Below are positions 33,364-42,135 of a stretch of DNA of 59,229 nt, in pieces. The position numbers were made by a program, and so were the translations under genes. Each line of letters starts with the position of its first letter. The stretch's first letter is position 1. The DNA lies in the NCBI GenBank assembly GCA_947085815.1, contig CAMTXU010000027.1:1-59229 (forward strand), read 5' to 3'. This DNA comes from Fen-1258 sp947085815. GTDB taxonomy: Bacteria > Bacteroidota > Ignavibacteria > Ignavibacteriales > Melioribacteraceae. The notes beneath the pieces were generated by a model. It had not been told where the DNA came from. It was given only the letters and a program-made list of their open reading frames with translations, and ran no database searches.

Positions 33364-34328
33364 GTTACCTCCTCATTATGTGAGATAAATCTGTTATAGT
33401 TTGTCTTAATATAAAAAATATAGACAAAGAAAATAGTTCCGAGTATAACAAAGCTTATAACCTGGGGGAAAAGAGATTCGGTTTTATTAGCTGTAGATTT
33501 AATTAATTCATCGTTGCCGAGAATGAAGAACACCATAACGGCAAGCAGGTTATTTACGAAATGTAAAATCATGGGTACAAAGATGGAGTTGCTTGCGTAA
33601 GCCGCGAAACCGAAATAAGCGCCGAGCGCGATTAGCGGCAGCAATCCATACGGATTAAAATGAAATAGCCCGAAGAAAAGCGCTGTTATGAAAATGCTCC
33701 AGGACGGTTTTAACTTCTGCTCAAAACTTTTTTGAACGAATCCGCGGAATAATGTTTCTTCACATATTGCCGGTGTTACCGCAACTACAAAAATTATAAG
33801 GGCAGATTCGAATACGGAGTGTGAGGTTAGAAGACTCCCGTAAGTTTTTTCAACTAATTTATCAAGCTGGTCTAACATGTCCGTTATACTCTTAGCAAAA
33901 GGACTGACACTGGTCAGCTTTTGAATGAGAATATTTTGAATAGAAAGAAAATATTGAAGCAAAGGAGTTAAGAGAATCAATCCAGCTGCAAAAACGCCAA
34001 TCTCTTTGAGTGATGGAAATTTCATGCGGAGTATGAACGATGTATTTTCGTGGTAGACGTAACGGGCAAAAATAAGAGTAGGCAGAAGCATTAACAGAAT
34101 TTGACCGCCCATAGTAAGCATTCGAACTGCGTTAATTTCAGCATCTTCAAATTTGAAACCGAAGATTGCCAATGTTAAAAGCGCACCGCCAAACTGATAA
34201 AGAAAAAATATTCCAATGAGGGCAATAAATGCTGCGTTCACCGGCGGTATAGTTGAAAATGGTTTTACAAATTCAGCAACCGGTTCTTCTTCTTTGTTTT
34301 CTTCCTGATTTTGAAATTCTTCATTCAT
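33360..34328 (-). CDS. CPBP family intramembrane metalloprotease
   Basis: This CAAX-prenyl-protease-2/bacteriocin-protection family membrane protein of 322 residues has about eight hydrophobic segments. The catalytic motifs are EETLFRGFVQ (the EExxxR motif), then FGLFHFNPYG (motif 2 His) and MILHFVNNLLAV (motif 3 His). The first 25 residues are acidic and cytoplasmic. The substrate is unknown. It is first of a coupled set with the DUF2007 gene and cdsA. A tandem-repeat tract lies immediately upstream. Confidence 0.88.
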   Translation of the reverse strand: MNEEFQNQEENKEEEPVAEFVKPFSTIPPVNAAFIALIGIFFLYQFGGALLTLAIFGFKFEDAEINAVRMLTMGGQILLMLLPTLIFARYVYHENTSFILRMKFPSLKEIGVFAAGLILLTPLLQYFLSIQNILIQKLTSVSPFAKSITDMLDQLDKLVEKTYGSLLTSHSVFESALIIFVVAVTPAICEETLFRGFVQKSFEQKLKPSWSIFITALFFGLFHFNPYGLLPLIALGAYFGFAAYASNSIFVPMILHFVNNLLAVMVFFILGNDELIKSTANKTESLFPQVISFVILGTIFFVYIFYIKTNYNRFISHNEEVT

Positions 34329-34381
34329 AACAGTTTCAAATTATAAAAAAGGGGAGTGAGTTGCTACTGAAAGGGAGAGTG

Positions 34382-34542
34382 AAGATGGGAGATGGATGAT
34401 GGGAGATGGAAGATGGGAGATGGAAGATGGATGATGGGAGATGGATGATGGGAGATGGAAGATGGATGATGGGAGATGGAAGATGGATGATGGGAGATGG
34501 ATGATGGATGATGGGAGATGGATGATGGATGATGGATGATGA
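34382..34542. repeat. Tandem short repeats of GATGGGAGATGGAA type
   Basis: About 160 bases are built from GATGGGAGATGGA and GATGGATGAT units of 7 and 14 bases in variable order. A reading frame through it (His-Pro-Ser-Ser repeats) is an artefact. A similar CCATCAACCATCATCCATTTT tract lies at 45200-45268, suggesting one repeat family. Confidence 0.8.
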
Positions 34543-34563
34543 ATTCCAAATCCATGTATGAAT

Positions 34564-35415
34564 TTATTTTCTTTTCGATTTCAATTCTCCAGCAAGTCCG
34601 CTGTAACTGCTTAATTCGGCATCGATAGAACCGACAAGAACTTTTGTTTTCACTTTCACAGGAATTTTTAACGAATCGTCAGTAAGCCAAACAATTATGC
34701 TCCCCTCACTTTTAAATAATCCGCCCTCCTGTACAAGCGGTTCAAGAATAATGCAGTCAAATTTTCCCGCAGTAACGGAAACGGTTTCTTTACCCTTGTA
34801 AAGAATGGCAAGCGGATAAGTTTTATCTTTATAAAAATTCTCTAGATATACTTTATCTCCCTCCTTCATTTTTGAATAATCGAAAGTGCGGGCGAAATAT
34901 AACGCCGAGACAATATCGTGCACGTATTTGGGTATGTCGTATGAGCCTTCCGAGGTTTTAGCCTTCAACTTGCGTTGATCGAAGAACGCCGAAAAATCAC
35001 GCGAGTAACCGCCTTCCCGAATATGCTGCTCAAAGCGCCACGGAAAAATTCCTTCTACATCAATAAATGTTTCGTAATGATCCCTCACTTTATAAAATGG
35101 ATCGAAAGTTGAAACGGAGCTGACATTGAACGTAACATTATAAACATTCCGTCCGGCAATTTTTATAATTTTTGGAATTGAATACTCCGCATAACCGGCA
35201 GTTATAAAACCGTAATTCACTTCAAAAGTAAGTTTTTCCCCTAGTTTAAATGCCTTGTTGTCAATTGTTCTGAATTCACTTTTTTGAGAGTAAGTATGTT
35301 TGGAGAAAATGAATAAAAATAAGATCAAAAGCAGGAGCATGAAATCTTTATACTTCTTGCTCTTGATCATGCTCTTATTCATACTCGTTTTGTTTACTTT
35401 ATAAAATGATACCAT
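34564..35415 (-). CDS. DUF3108 domain-containing exported protein
   Basis: The 283 residues include a hydrophobic segment (FMLLLLILFLFIFSKHTYSQ, residues 25-44) acting as a signal peptide after an unusually long basic start. The ATG at 35415 is preceded by GGAG at 5 bases. The mature part matches DUF3108: GEKLTFEVNYGFITAGYAEYSI, then AGRNVYNV, FYKVRDHYETFID and VWLTDDSLKIPVKVK. The family is periplasmic or outer-membrane associated, of unknown role. It lies 12 bases after the GT9 gene. Confidence 0.85.
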   Translation of the reverse strand: MVSFYKVNKTSMNKSMIKSKKYKDFMLLLLILFLFIFSKHTYSQKSEFRTIDNKAFKLGEKLTFEVNYGFITAGYAEYSIPKIIKIAGRNVYNVTFNVSSVSTFDPFYKVRDHYETFIDVEGIFPWRFEQHIREGGYSRDFSAFFDQRKLKAKTSEGSYDIPKYVHDIVSALYFARTFDYSKMKEGDKVYLENFYKDKTYPLAILYKGKETVSVTAGKFDCIILEPLVQEGGLFKSEGSIIVWLTDDSLKIPVKVKTKVLVGSIDAELSSYSGLAGELKSKRK

Positions 35416-35427
35416 TTTAGCTCCGGA

Positions 35428-36450
35428 CTATAATCTCAAGAAAGTTTTTACAGCATCAACAACTTCTTCTATATTAATACTATCCATGCAATTCAGCTTT
35501 TCACATTGCTTGCGTGTGCAATTAGTACAATCGATTGTAGGTGAAAATATTTTTTTCTTTGAAGTATATGGTCCCCACCGTTTTGCTGAGGCAACCGTAA
35601 ACTTGGGATAAAACCCTATTACATATTTACCCAACGTTGCTGCGATATGTATTGGTCCGGTTGAATTTGCTATCATCAAATAACTTTGATCAATCAGTGC
35701 TATCAGTTCTGCCAGATCAAATCTACCAGCTAAATTTTTTACCGAACTATTTAGAGTGAGAGACTGACAAAGTTCCGTTTCCGATTTACTGCCGGTGATC
35801 AGTATTTCAACCGACTCATTAGATAGAGAATTGATTATTGTCCTCAATTTTTCAACCGGAAGATCGACGGCACTTCCTCCGCTCCCGGGATGTACAATGA
35901 TAATCCGTTTTGAAAAATCTATTCCAAGATTATTCAGTTCTTCTCTTATACGTTCTTTAATTTCCTGTGATGGTGATATTCCGAATAAAACATTCCCCAC
36001 GTTCACATCTTCATTTATTCCTAATGCCTTTAGCAATCGAATATTGTATTCGAGTTCATGCCACTCGCCATGCTTTCTATGCTCATAAATTTTTTTGTTG
36101 AACAAAAATGAAAACCAGCGGTAACCTGTTCCAATTCTGGTTTTAATATTGGAGAGAAATAGAATCAGTGCCAGCGCATAAGAGGGATAAGCAATAACGC
36201 ATAAATCATATTTATTTTTTAGGAGCGCAACATTTTTTGCAATTGCAGGGCGCCCGCCCTCTTCAACTAAAGTTATCACATCATCAATGTAAAGATTGTT
36301 GACGGCGATCGGTCTTGTATTTTGCCTCAATAGAAATGATACTCGGCACCCCGGGAAATGTTTTTTTAGGATTGATGCCACGGGGAGGGTAAGAACAACA
36401 TCTCCTATTCGGTCTGTACGAACTATCAATATATTTTTGGGTGGATTCAT
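35428..36450 (-). CDS. Glycosyltransferase family 9 (LPS heptosyltransferase-like)
   Basis: This GT-B fold enzyme of 340 residues transfers heptose-like sugars to lipopolysaccharide core. It begins NILIVRTDRIGDVVLTLPV, the GT9 hallmark, has VHPGSGGSAVDLPVEK in the middle, ANSTGPIHIAATLGK for the nucleotide-sugar site, and a C-terminal cysteine-rich CTNCTRKQCEKLNCM typical of the family. The ATG overlaps the 3-methyladenine glycosylase stop by 4 bases, and its ribosome site (GGGGAG) lies in that gene's repeat-derived tail. Confidence 0.92.
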   Translation of the reverse strand: MNPPKNILIVRTDRIGDVVLTLPVASILKKHFPGCRVSFLLRQNTRPIAVNNLYIDDVITLVEEGGRPAIAKNVALLKNKYDLCVIAYPSYALALILFLSNIKTRIGTGYRWFSFLFNKKIYEHRKHGEWHELEYNIRLLKALGINEDVNVGNVLFGISPSQEIKERIREELNNLGIDFSKRIIIVHPGSGGSAVDLPVEKLRTIINSLSNESVEILITGSKSETELCQSLTLNSSVKNLAGRFDLAELIALIDQSYLMIANSTGPIHIAATLGKYVIGFYPKFTVASAKRWGPYTSKKKIFSPTIDCTNCTRKQCEKLNCMDSINIEEVVDAVKTFLRL

Positions 36451-37097
36451 TTTCTCCCCCGAAGGGATGTCCGTAGGACTCCTCTTGGAGGATTCCTTGA
36501 GACAAACGGGTTATCCTTAATATAATAGCGCCATGGCAAATCTACAGATTTTTTTATGCCGATTCTTGTGGATGTTTCAATTTCAGTTAAGCTCAATTTT
36601 GGCGAGTTGTAAATACAAATCTCATTGCCGCATAAATCAATTCCGTTATCCCTGCGTGCTATACCGAACGCTTCACATAATTTAGCGGGACCGTTTGTGA
36701 GATTGAGAAATTCTTTTGGTGATAACTCCTTTTTGTTGTAACGGTTCTTCGTCATCAGATCAATTCCGGTAATCGGTTCAACAGCACGTATAAGAATTGC
36801 TTTGCCATCGTTTATTTTTCCTGTTACAACGTTCGCGCAGAAGTGCATACCGTAAGTAAAATAGACGTAAAGAAATCCGCCGCCGTTAAACATAACCTCG
36901 TTCCGTTTTGTTTTCCCTCCGAAGGAATGTGACGATTCATCAATTGAACCATCGTACGCTTCCACTTCAACAATTTTACCGGAAAGACAATTTTCACCAA
37001 TTACCCGAACAAAAATTTTTCCAAGCAATTCCTTTGCAACAGTATGAACTTCGCGCGTGTAAAATTTTTTTGGAAGTCTTTGTGAGATATTAATCAT
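36447..37097 (-). CDS. DNA-3-methyladenine glycosylase (AAG/Mpg)
   Basis: This monofunctional glycosylase removes alkylated purines. From ATG 37097 the protein has LPKKFYTREVHTVAKELLGK, VEVEAYDGSIDESSHSF (catalytic Glu), GGGFLYVYFTYGMHFCANVV and NGPAKLCEAFGI, all family motifs. The start at 37097 (MINISQRLP) is preferred over 37142 because the earlier residues do not resemble the family. The normal end is expected around DNPFVSR; here about 15 more residues (NPPRGVLRTS...) follow, encoded by a CCTCCAAGAGG-type repeat that also holds the ribosome site of the next gene. Confidence 0.92.
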   Translation of the reverse strand: MINISQRLPKKFYTREVHTVAKELLGKIFVRVIGENCLSGKIVEVEAYDGSIDESSHSFGGKTKRNEVMFNGGGFLYVYFTYGMHFCANVVTGKINDGKAILIRAVEPITGIDLMTKNRYNKKELSPKEFLNLTNGPAKLCEAFGIARRDNGIDLCGNEICIYNSPKLSLTEIETSTRIGIKKSVDLPWRYYIKDNPFVSRNPPRGVLRTSLRGRK

Positions 37098-37206
37098 GTG
37101 GTGAAATGTTCTGTTGTTTAGACTTGATTTCACAAATTTCAATTAAGAAAACGATGAACCTAACTACGAAAGTTGTTGCAGAATCCTTTTGGTGTTACCT
37201 CGGACG

Positions 37207-37318
37207 ACCTGCCTGCGATATGTAAACCGGTAGGCAGGAGAGAGAGGTCTTAAATCATATAAAAAAGATTTCTTACCCAATAAACCTGTCTGCCGATAGA
37301 TAAAATTGGATTCGAAAT
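37207..37318. repeat. Repeat remnants in the gap upstream of mpg
   Basis: CCTGCCTGC and GGTAGGCAGG form an inverted pair at 37207-37236, and GGATTCGAAATGACA (about 37304-37318) matches the right arm of the TGTCATTCTGA family. No gene is visible between 37143 and 37376. Confidence 0.5.
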
Positions 37319-37376
37319 GACAATATCTTGAATTGTGCAACATCTTCTATTCTTAGACAAGTAGCTGCGTTTACGT

Positions 37377-38021
37377 TTATTGTTCCATAAGAGAATTTAA
37401 ATCGGAAATTTTTTGCAAATAGATTCCCGCTTTATCCGGTCTCTGTTTCAATAACTCCGAATAAATTTCTAAAGCATCGGAAAATTTTTTTTGTGAGATA
37501 AATATTTCCGCCATAGTATCGGTTGAAATTTTCTTTACGCTCAATTGCGGGGCAGTAATCTCTTCTGTCGGCTCTCCTATCTCTTTCGGAATTATTTTAG
37601 CTTTGCTCAGCCGCTCGGCAAGAAGATCTAATTTGTCTTCAAGATTTTCAAAATTGTATTCATCCTTCTCATTAACAACTTCTTCAATAAAAGCATGCCT
37701 CTTAGCTTCACTTAATGTATTTCTTTCAGAAATAATTTCTGAAATTTTCGTTTCGTAGAGTGTAAAAGTTTCCGATGAACCGAGAAGTTCACTTCCTATA
37801 GCCGCAGAATTCCGGGCATCTTCTTCTTTACCGGCGTATGCATTGGCTAAAGCGAGAATCAAATATGGAGTTGGATAGTAAGGGTGTATCCTGATTCCGT
37901 TTTCCAAAATTTTAATGGCGTCAAATATATTGCCGTCCTTAATCTCGTAAGCAGCAACCCGTGCAAAAAGGGGAGAACTCTCGTTGTACTCGAAGATTAA
38001 CTTTATCTTATCAGCGGTCAT
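37377..38021 (-). CDS. Tetratricopeptide-like protein
   Basis: The start at 38021 (MTADKIKLIFEY) was chosen because AAAGAGAT precedes it and the longer frame only shadows the adjacent glycosyltransferase gene. The 214 residues contain TPR-like units: SPLFARVAAYEIKDGNIFDAI, then PYLILALANAYAGKEEDARN, and a final unit ISQKKFSDALEIYSELLKQRP. A charged helical spacer with a prolyl acidic part (IGEPTEEI) separates them. It is soluble, with no signal peptide. It follows the GT2 gene by 32 bases and may assist it, but the role is unknown. Confidence 0.7.
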   Translation of the reverse strand: MTADKIKLIFEYNESSPLFARVAAYEIKDGNIFDAIKILENGIRIHPYYPTPYLILALANAYAGKEEDARNSAAIGSELLGSSETFTLYETKISEIISERNTLSEAKRHAFIEEVVNEKDEYNFENLEDKLDLLAERLSKAKIIPKEIGEPTEEITAPQLSVKKISTDTMAEIFISQKKFSDALEIYSELLKQRPDKAGIYLQKISDLNSLMEQ

Positions 38022-38053
38022 ATCTCTTTCTGAATTGTTCACTCTGATAACGG

Positions 38054-39514
38054 TTATTTTTTCATAAATGATTGTCTTAATGACATAATTGAAACCGTAG
38101 CAAATCCGAAAAAGAACATCAATTGAAACGGAAGTGCGGCAATCTCCATAAAATAAACTGCCGCTCCAACACCTATAAGACAATAAAAGGCAAGCATGAG
38201 TTCTACGTATGTAGAGGCTTGAATTTTTGTCTTCGAAAAATATTTATTCTTTTCTCTTAGCATATCGGTTTTTTTCTCTACTTTGAATTTTGGAGTCCGG
38301 ACAAATTCGCTTTTTCTATTCATCAAACCTTCTACTACAGCGCGGGTATTATTAAGAGCAAAACCCATGCTGCCTGCCATGAACAGCGGAAAGAGTGTAA
38401 TTTTTTTTCGCCAATCGGTGTAAACATCTTTCTGGGCGAATAAGTAGAATAAAAACGTGCTTATAAACGCCACAACAAATATTGCCATGAAGTTGAAAAA
38501 ATTCCAATAAGGACCTGCATTTTTTATAAAGATAAGAGGCACGTTTAAGATACCGGCAATCAATGTAAATGGAAATACAAAGTTGTTTGTCAAATTAAAA
38601 GTGGCTTGAAGCTTAACGCGCAGCGGAATTTTTCCTTTCCAGACCATCGGCAATAATTTCACTCCGGTTTCTATTGCTCCTTTTGTCCACCGGAACTGCT
38701 GAGCTTTGAGCGCGTTCATTTCGGTAGGAAGTTCAGACGGCGTTGTAAAGTCGCGTAGGTAAACAAATTTCCATCCCTTTAGTTGAGCACGATAACTGAG
38801 ATCTAAATCTTCTGTTAATGTATCAGCATGCCAGTTGCCTGCGTCTTCAATGCACTCTTTAAGCCATACGCCGCCGGTACCGTTAAACTGTATAAAAAAG
38901 CCGGACTTATTTCGAACGGTTTGTTCAATAACAAAATGTCCGTCGAGAGCTAACGCTTGAATTTTTGTAAGAATTGAGAAGTTTTCGTTCATGTGTTCCC
39001 AGCGGGTCTGTACCAAACCGATTTTATCGTTAGTAAAATATTTTAATGTCTTGTGCAGAAAATTTTTCTTAGGTATAAAATCGGCATCGAAGATGGCAAC
39101 GTATTTTCCCTTTGCAGTTTTCAAACCTTCTTTGAGTGCGCCGGCTTTAAATCCGGAGCGGTTAGTGCGCCGTATATGCTTAATATCAAATCCGTCTCTA
39201 ATTTTTTGATTAACCACATCGGCAACTATATCAACTGTTTCATCCGTTGAATCATCAAGCACCTGAATTTCTAGTTTATCCTTCGGGTAGTCAATTTCAC
39301 AGATTGCGTTAATCAATCTTTCCGCCACATACATTTCGTTGTACATCGGGAGCTGAATTGTTACTATATCCTCATCGTGCGAATCTTTTGGCTGAGGGTT
39401 ATTTTTCCTGTATTTATGATGATAATAAATCATTATGAATCCGTGGCTGCCGAATATCAAAATGATTGATAGAGAAAAGATATAAGCGAAGAGAACCATT
39501 TCATCAAAGATCAT
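38054..39514 (-). CDS. GT2 family processive glycosyltransferase (cellulose-synthase-like)
   Basis: This membrane-bound polysaccharide synthase-type enzyme has one membrane helix at the N-terminus (VLFAYIFSLSIILIFGSHGF) and about four at the C-terminus. The catalytic domain carries IQVLDDSTDETV, FDADFIPKKNF (DxD), EDLDLSYRAQLKGWK (ED) and QQFRWTKGAIE (QxxRW), all signatures of processive GT2 enzymes. The start ATG 39514 gives MIFDEMVLF; the longer frame upstream (MYPRNNPPRRT...) is read from a CCGCCTCGGCGG repeat. The sugar polymer made is unknown; glucomannan- or cellulose-like are options. Confidence 0.88.
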   Translation of the reverse strand: MIFDEMVLFAYIFSLSIILIFGSHGFIMIYYHHKYRKNNPQPKDSHDEDIVTIQLPMYNEMYVAERLINAICEIDYPKDKLEIQVLDDSTDETVDIVADVVNQKIRDGFDIKHIRRTNRSGFKAGALKEGLKTAKGKYVAIFDADFIPKKNFLHKTLKYFTNDKIGLVQTRWEHMNENFSILTKIQALALDGHFVIEQTVRNKSGFFIQFNGTGGVWLKECIEDAGNWHADTLTEDLDLSYRAQLKGWKFVYLRDFTTPSELPTEMNALKAQQFRWTKGAIETGVKLLPMVWKGKIPLRVKLQATFNLTNNFVFPFTLIAGILNVPLIFIKNAGPYWNFFNFMAIFVVAFISTFLFYLFAQKDVYTDWRKKITLFPLFMAGSMGFALNNTRAVVEGLMNRKSEFVRTPKFKVEKKTDMLREKNKYFSKTKIQASTYVELMLAFYCLIGVGAAVYFMEIAALPFQLMFFFGFATVSIMSLRQSFMKK

Positions 39515-39682
39515 TACACAACCTGTAATTATTCGAAAAAATTCCTCGGTCCGCCTCGGCGGATTGTTTCGAGGATACAATTTTATAACAAAAGCCGATA
39601 ATTAAATACTTCGACCGAGCTATTAAAAATCCCTTTCCTCAGGCATTGCCACTATGTGGGAAGGGTATGGATGGGCTTTTAT

Positions 39683-40234
39683 TTACCAATTAGAAACTAC
39701 ACCCAACAAAATATCTTCTGCTATTTTATCAATAGCGGATTCGATTGCCTCTTTGCGGACCAATGTAATATCACCACCGACAATATAGTCGCCGTAGTTG
39801 GAAAAACTTTTATCAAAGATGGTTTGTTTCTTAAACAAATCTTTGTAAACAGTACGCACTGTAATTGTTATTCTTCTTGATGTAACCTTTTCACCGCCGG
39901 AAACAACCGAAGGCGCATCGCTTAACGCGACTATTGTTCCTTCAAGTATTGAATCGGAATTGAGCCGGTCACTAACTAACAAAGTGTTGTCGTCTATAAA
40001 TTTTTGAATAAGTTGATTTGATAATCTTCTGTTCAAATCAAACTCGCCCGATCCGCTGTTATCCTTAAAAACGGGAATCGAAATTGTTTTTAAGTGAGAA
40101 GGAACTGATGCGCCGGAAAAAGAATAACTGCATGACTGCAAAATAAAAACCACGCTCAATAGTAAAATAAATTCTATAATACTCCTCAGGCACTTAGGCA
40201 TTATCTTATCAGTATACTTTTTACTCAATTCCAT
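39683..40234 (-). CDS. lptE: LptE-like lipoprotein (LPS assembly)
   Basis: LptE is the lipoprotein partner of LptD in LPS export at the outer membrane. The 183 residues have a hydrophobic signal segment and lipobox LQSC with Cys35, followed by SYSFSGASVPSHLKTISIPVF, which matches the YsFsGas..p.hiktI.Ip start of LptE in this group. Later come RTVYKDLF and IDKIAEDILLGVVSNW. The start is either 40234 (overlapping the sigma-54 gene by 14) or ATG 40201; both leave a signal peptide. The lptD partner is not in the window. Confidence 0.85.
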   Translation of the reverse strand: MELSKKYTDKIMPKCLRSIIEFILLLSVVFILQSCSYSFSGASVPSHLKTISIPVFKDNSGSGEFDLNRRLSNQLIQKFIDDNTLLVSDRLNSDSILEGTIVALSDAPSVVSGGEKVTSRRITITVRTVYKDLFKKQTIFDKSFSNYGDYIVGGDITLVRKEAIESAIDKIAEDILLGVVSNW

Positions 40235-41327
40235 AGTCTCTTAGTTTTCTATACAAAGTTCGCTCGCTGATGCCAAGTAACCGCGCGGCTTTTCTCCTGT
40301 TAAAATTTGTGAAAGTAACCGCGTTCAAAATAGCCCGCTTCTCAACCTCTTCCAAAGATACAACTTCGCTGTTTGTATTGCTGATTGCCGGATTGTTTAT
40401 ATCTGTTTGATTTTTTACGGCAATCTGCTTCAAATCCATCAAATCTTTTTTTATCTCTATAAGTGCTCTGTAAATCATTTCCCGGTCTAGCGATTCCGCC
40501 GAGCGGTTTATATGAACAGGAAGATACCTTAATTCGTCGTCAACTTTTTTTTCAGTTAGAAGCGGAATGAACGACTCGACTTCAAGAACTCCGGTTCTGT
40601 TTAAGGCGACCGATGTCTCAATTACATTTTTTAGCTCTCTTATATTTCCCGGCCAACTGTAATTGATAAGAAGTTCTTCCGCATCCCTAGTTAGCTGGGG
40701 CAAAGTTCTTCTATTATTATTAGAATAGTTTTTCAAAAAGTGCGAAACTAATTCTGAAATATCACCCCGTCTCTCCCGCAGCGGAGGTATGTTCAGAGAT
40801 ACTGCTTTTAACCGGAAGTATAAATCATTCCGGAATTTCTTTGCGTCAACTTCTCTTTGAAGATCTTTATTAGTAGCTGCAATAATCCGCACGTCAACTT
40901 TTGTAACCGTCTCACTGCCTATTCTCATGAACTCTTGAGTTTCCAATACACGTAGAAGTTTAACTTGCGTAGTGAGGGGCATTTCAGCCAATTCATCAAG
41001 AAAAAGTGTTCCGCCGTCAGCAATTTCAAAATATCCTTTCCGATCTTCTGTAGAGCCGGTGAATGATCCTTTTTTATGACCGAAAAGTTCGCTTTCAAGA
41101 ATTCCTTCAGGAATGGCTCCGCAGTTTACGCTCACAAGTTCTTTGTTGGCGCGCGTGCTTGAACCATGAATTGCCCTGGCAAAGATTTCCTTTCCTACAC
41201 CGCTTTCACCCATAATCAAAACGGAGATATCGGATTGTGCAACCTGCATTGTTATATCAACAAGGTCTCGTATCTCGTGGCTTTTGCCGATAATGCCAAA
41301 TTTTTTCTGAAACTCTTCTATCTTCAT
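40221..41327 (-). CDS. Sigma-54 interacting AAA+ regulator with Fis-type HTH, no receiver domain
   Basis: The 368-residue activator has residues 10-240 as the AAA+ domain: GIIGKSHEIRDL, Walker A GESGVGKE, the sigma-54 contact loop as GSFTGS (usual GAFTGA), Walker B GTLFLDELAEMP and the arginine-finger region YFRLKAVSLNIPPLRER. The C-terminus is a Fis helix-turn-helix: RRKAARLLGISERTLYRKL. There is no N-terminal receiver or sensor, so activity may be set by level or by a partner, as in PspF. It lies between the SPOR gene and lptE on one transcript. Confidence 0.92.
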   Translation of the reverse strand: MKIEEFQKKFGIIGKSHEIRDLVDITMQVAQSDISVLIMGESGVGKEIFARAIHGSSTRANKELVSVNCGAIPEGILESELFGHKKGSFTGSTEDRKGYFEIADGGTLFLDELAEMPLTTQVKLLRVLETQEFMRIGSETVTKVDVRIIAATNKDLQREVDAKKFRNDLYFRLKAVSLNIPPLRERRGDISELVSHFLKNYSNNNRRTLPQLTRDAEELLINYSWPGNIRELKNVIETSVALNRTGVLEVESFIPLLTEKKVDDELRYLPVHINRSAESLDREMIYRALIEIKKDLMDLKQIAVKNQTDINNPAISNTNSEVVSLEEVEKRAILNAVTFTNFNRRKAARLLGISERTLYRKLRDYGIE

Positions 41328-41409
41328 TCTTCTCTACTAAACGGAAAATTTGTAACGCTTAAAAATAGCTGTTTTTTATCAATTGTTGTGGAGAAATTTC
41401 TTTCTAATC

Positions 41410-42135
41410 TTATTTGATGATAGATACAGTTCTTCCTTTTAGGTTGTACTTGCTTTGCAAAAAAGATAAGACAGGTTTAGCATCATCTTCGTTAACGAAT
41501 TTACCGACATTGACCACGTTCAAAATGCTTCCGCCAACATCCTTAGTTGTAATTTCCGTGAAATAATTTTCTTGCTTCAATTGTTCGATCAACTTTTTAG
41601 CGTTTTCAATATTTAAAAAAGCGCCGGCTTGAATTGTAAAGCTGTAATTTTTTATTTCTATTTTTTCCGGTTGCGTAGGCGCTAATGTATCCGGTTTTTC
41701 AAGAGTTTGAACGGTTAGTTCTTCTATCCCGGGTAATTTTTGATCGGCTGCTTTAATATATGGCGATTCGGGGAATTCCTTTTTTAATCTATCGAGATAG
41801 GTCTCCGCTTTTTTATAGTAACCAAGCGAATAATAGTAGGAAAAAATTCCGTACAAAGCGGCGTCTGCGTATTTACTTGTCGGAAATTTTTCAATAATTG
41901 TAGAATATTTTCTAAGCGCCTCATCGCCATCTTTTGATAATCTCGCATCAAGAAAGATAACTGATGGGTCGCCGCTATTTTTGGATTTTAATTCGAGCAA
42001 TATTTTTGAAGCAGACGAAATATTTCCGCTTTCGATCTGCTTAAGCGCCGCAGCAATATCAACTTCCTGAGCAAATGATAGAATTGTTGGCAGGGTTAGA
42101 AACAATACAAATATTTTAATGGAACGCAGATTCAT
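41410..42135 (-). CDS. SPOR-domain protein with TPR-like region, exported
   Basis: The start at 42135 gives MNLRSIKIFVLFLTLPTILSFAQ, a clean signal peptide. The middle has TPR-like helices (SKYADAALYGIFSYYYSLGYYKKAETYL) and the C-terminal 75 residues form a SPOR domain (SFTIQAGAFLNIENAKKLIEQL, then VGKFVNEDDAKPVLSFL), which binds denuded glycan strands of peptidoglycan. Codons 1-6 (ATG AAT CTG CGT TCC ATT) are the inverted end of the TAGAACGCAGAT repeat, so the native N-terminus has been supplied or altered by that element. It leads the SPOR, sigma-54, lptE group. Confidence 0.85.
   Translation of the reverse strand: MNLRSIKIFVLFLTLPTILSFAQEVDIAAALKQIESGNISSASKILLELKSKNSGDPSVIFLDARLSKDGDEALRKYSTIIEKFPTSKYADAALYGIFSYYYSLGYYKKAETYLDRLKKEFPESPYIKAADQKLPGIEELTVQTLEKPDTLAPTQPEKIEIKNYSFTIQAGAFLNIENAKKLIEQLKQENYFTEITTKDVGGSILNVVNVGKFVNEDDAKPVLSFLQSKYNLKGRTVSIIK

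Noticed and set aside
34364..34555. CRISPR-like or His-Pro-Ser-Ser repeat protein
   Set aside because: Units are 7 or 14 bases in contiguous tandem without spacers, and the frame exists only because the unit length is compatible with it.
38021..38183. Longer start of the TPR protein (268 residues)
   Set aside because: The added residues are an out-of-frame reading of the GT2 gene and do not resemble the family; a ribosome site favours 38021.
39514..39580. Longer start of the GT2 protein with MYPRNNPPRRT
   Set aside because: Encoded by a CCGCCTCGGCGG repeat; the family N-terminal membrane helix starts just after ATG 39514.
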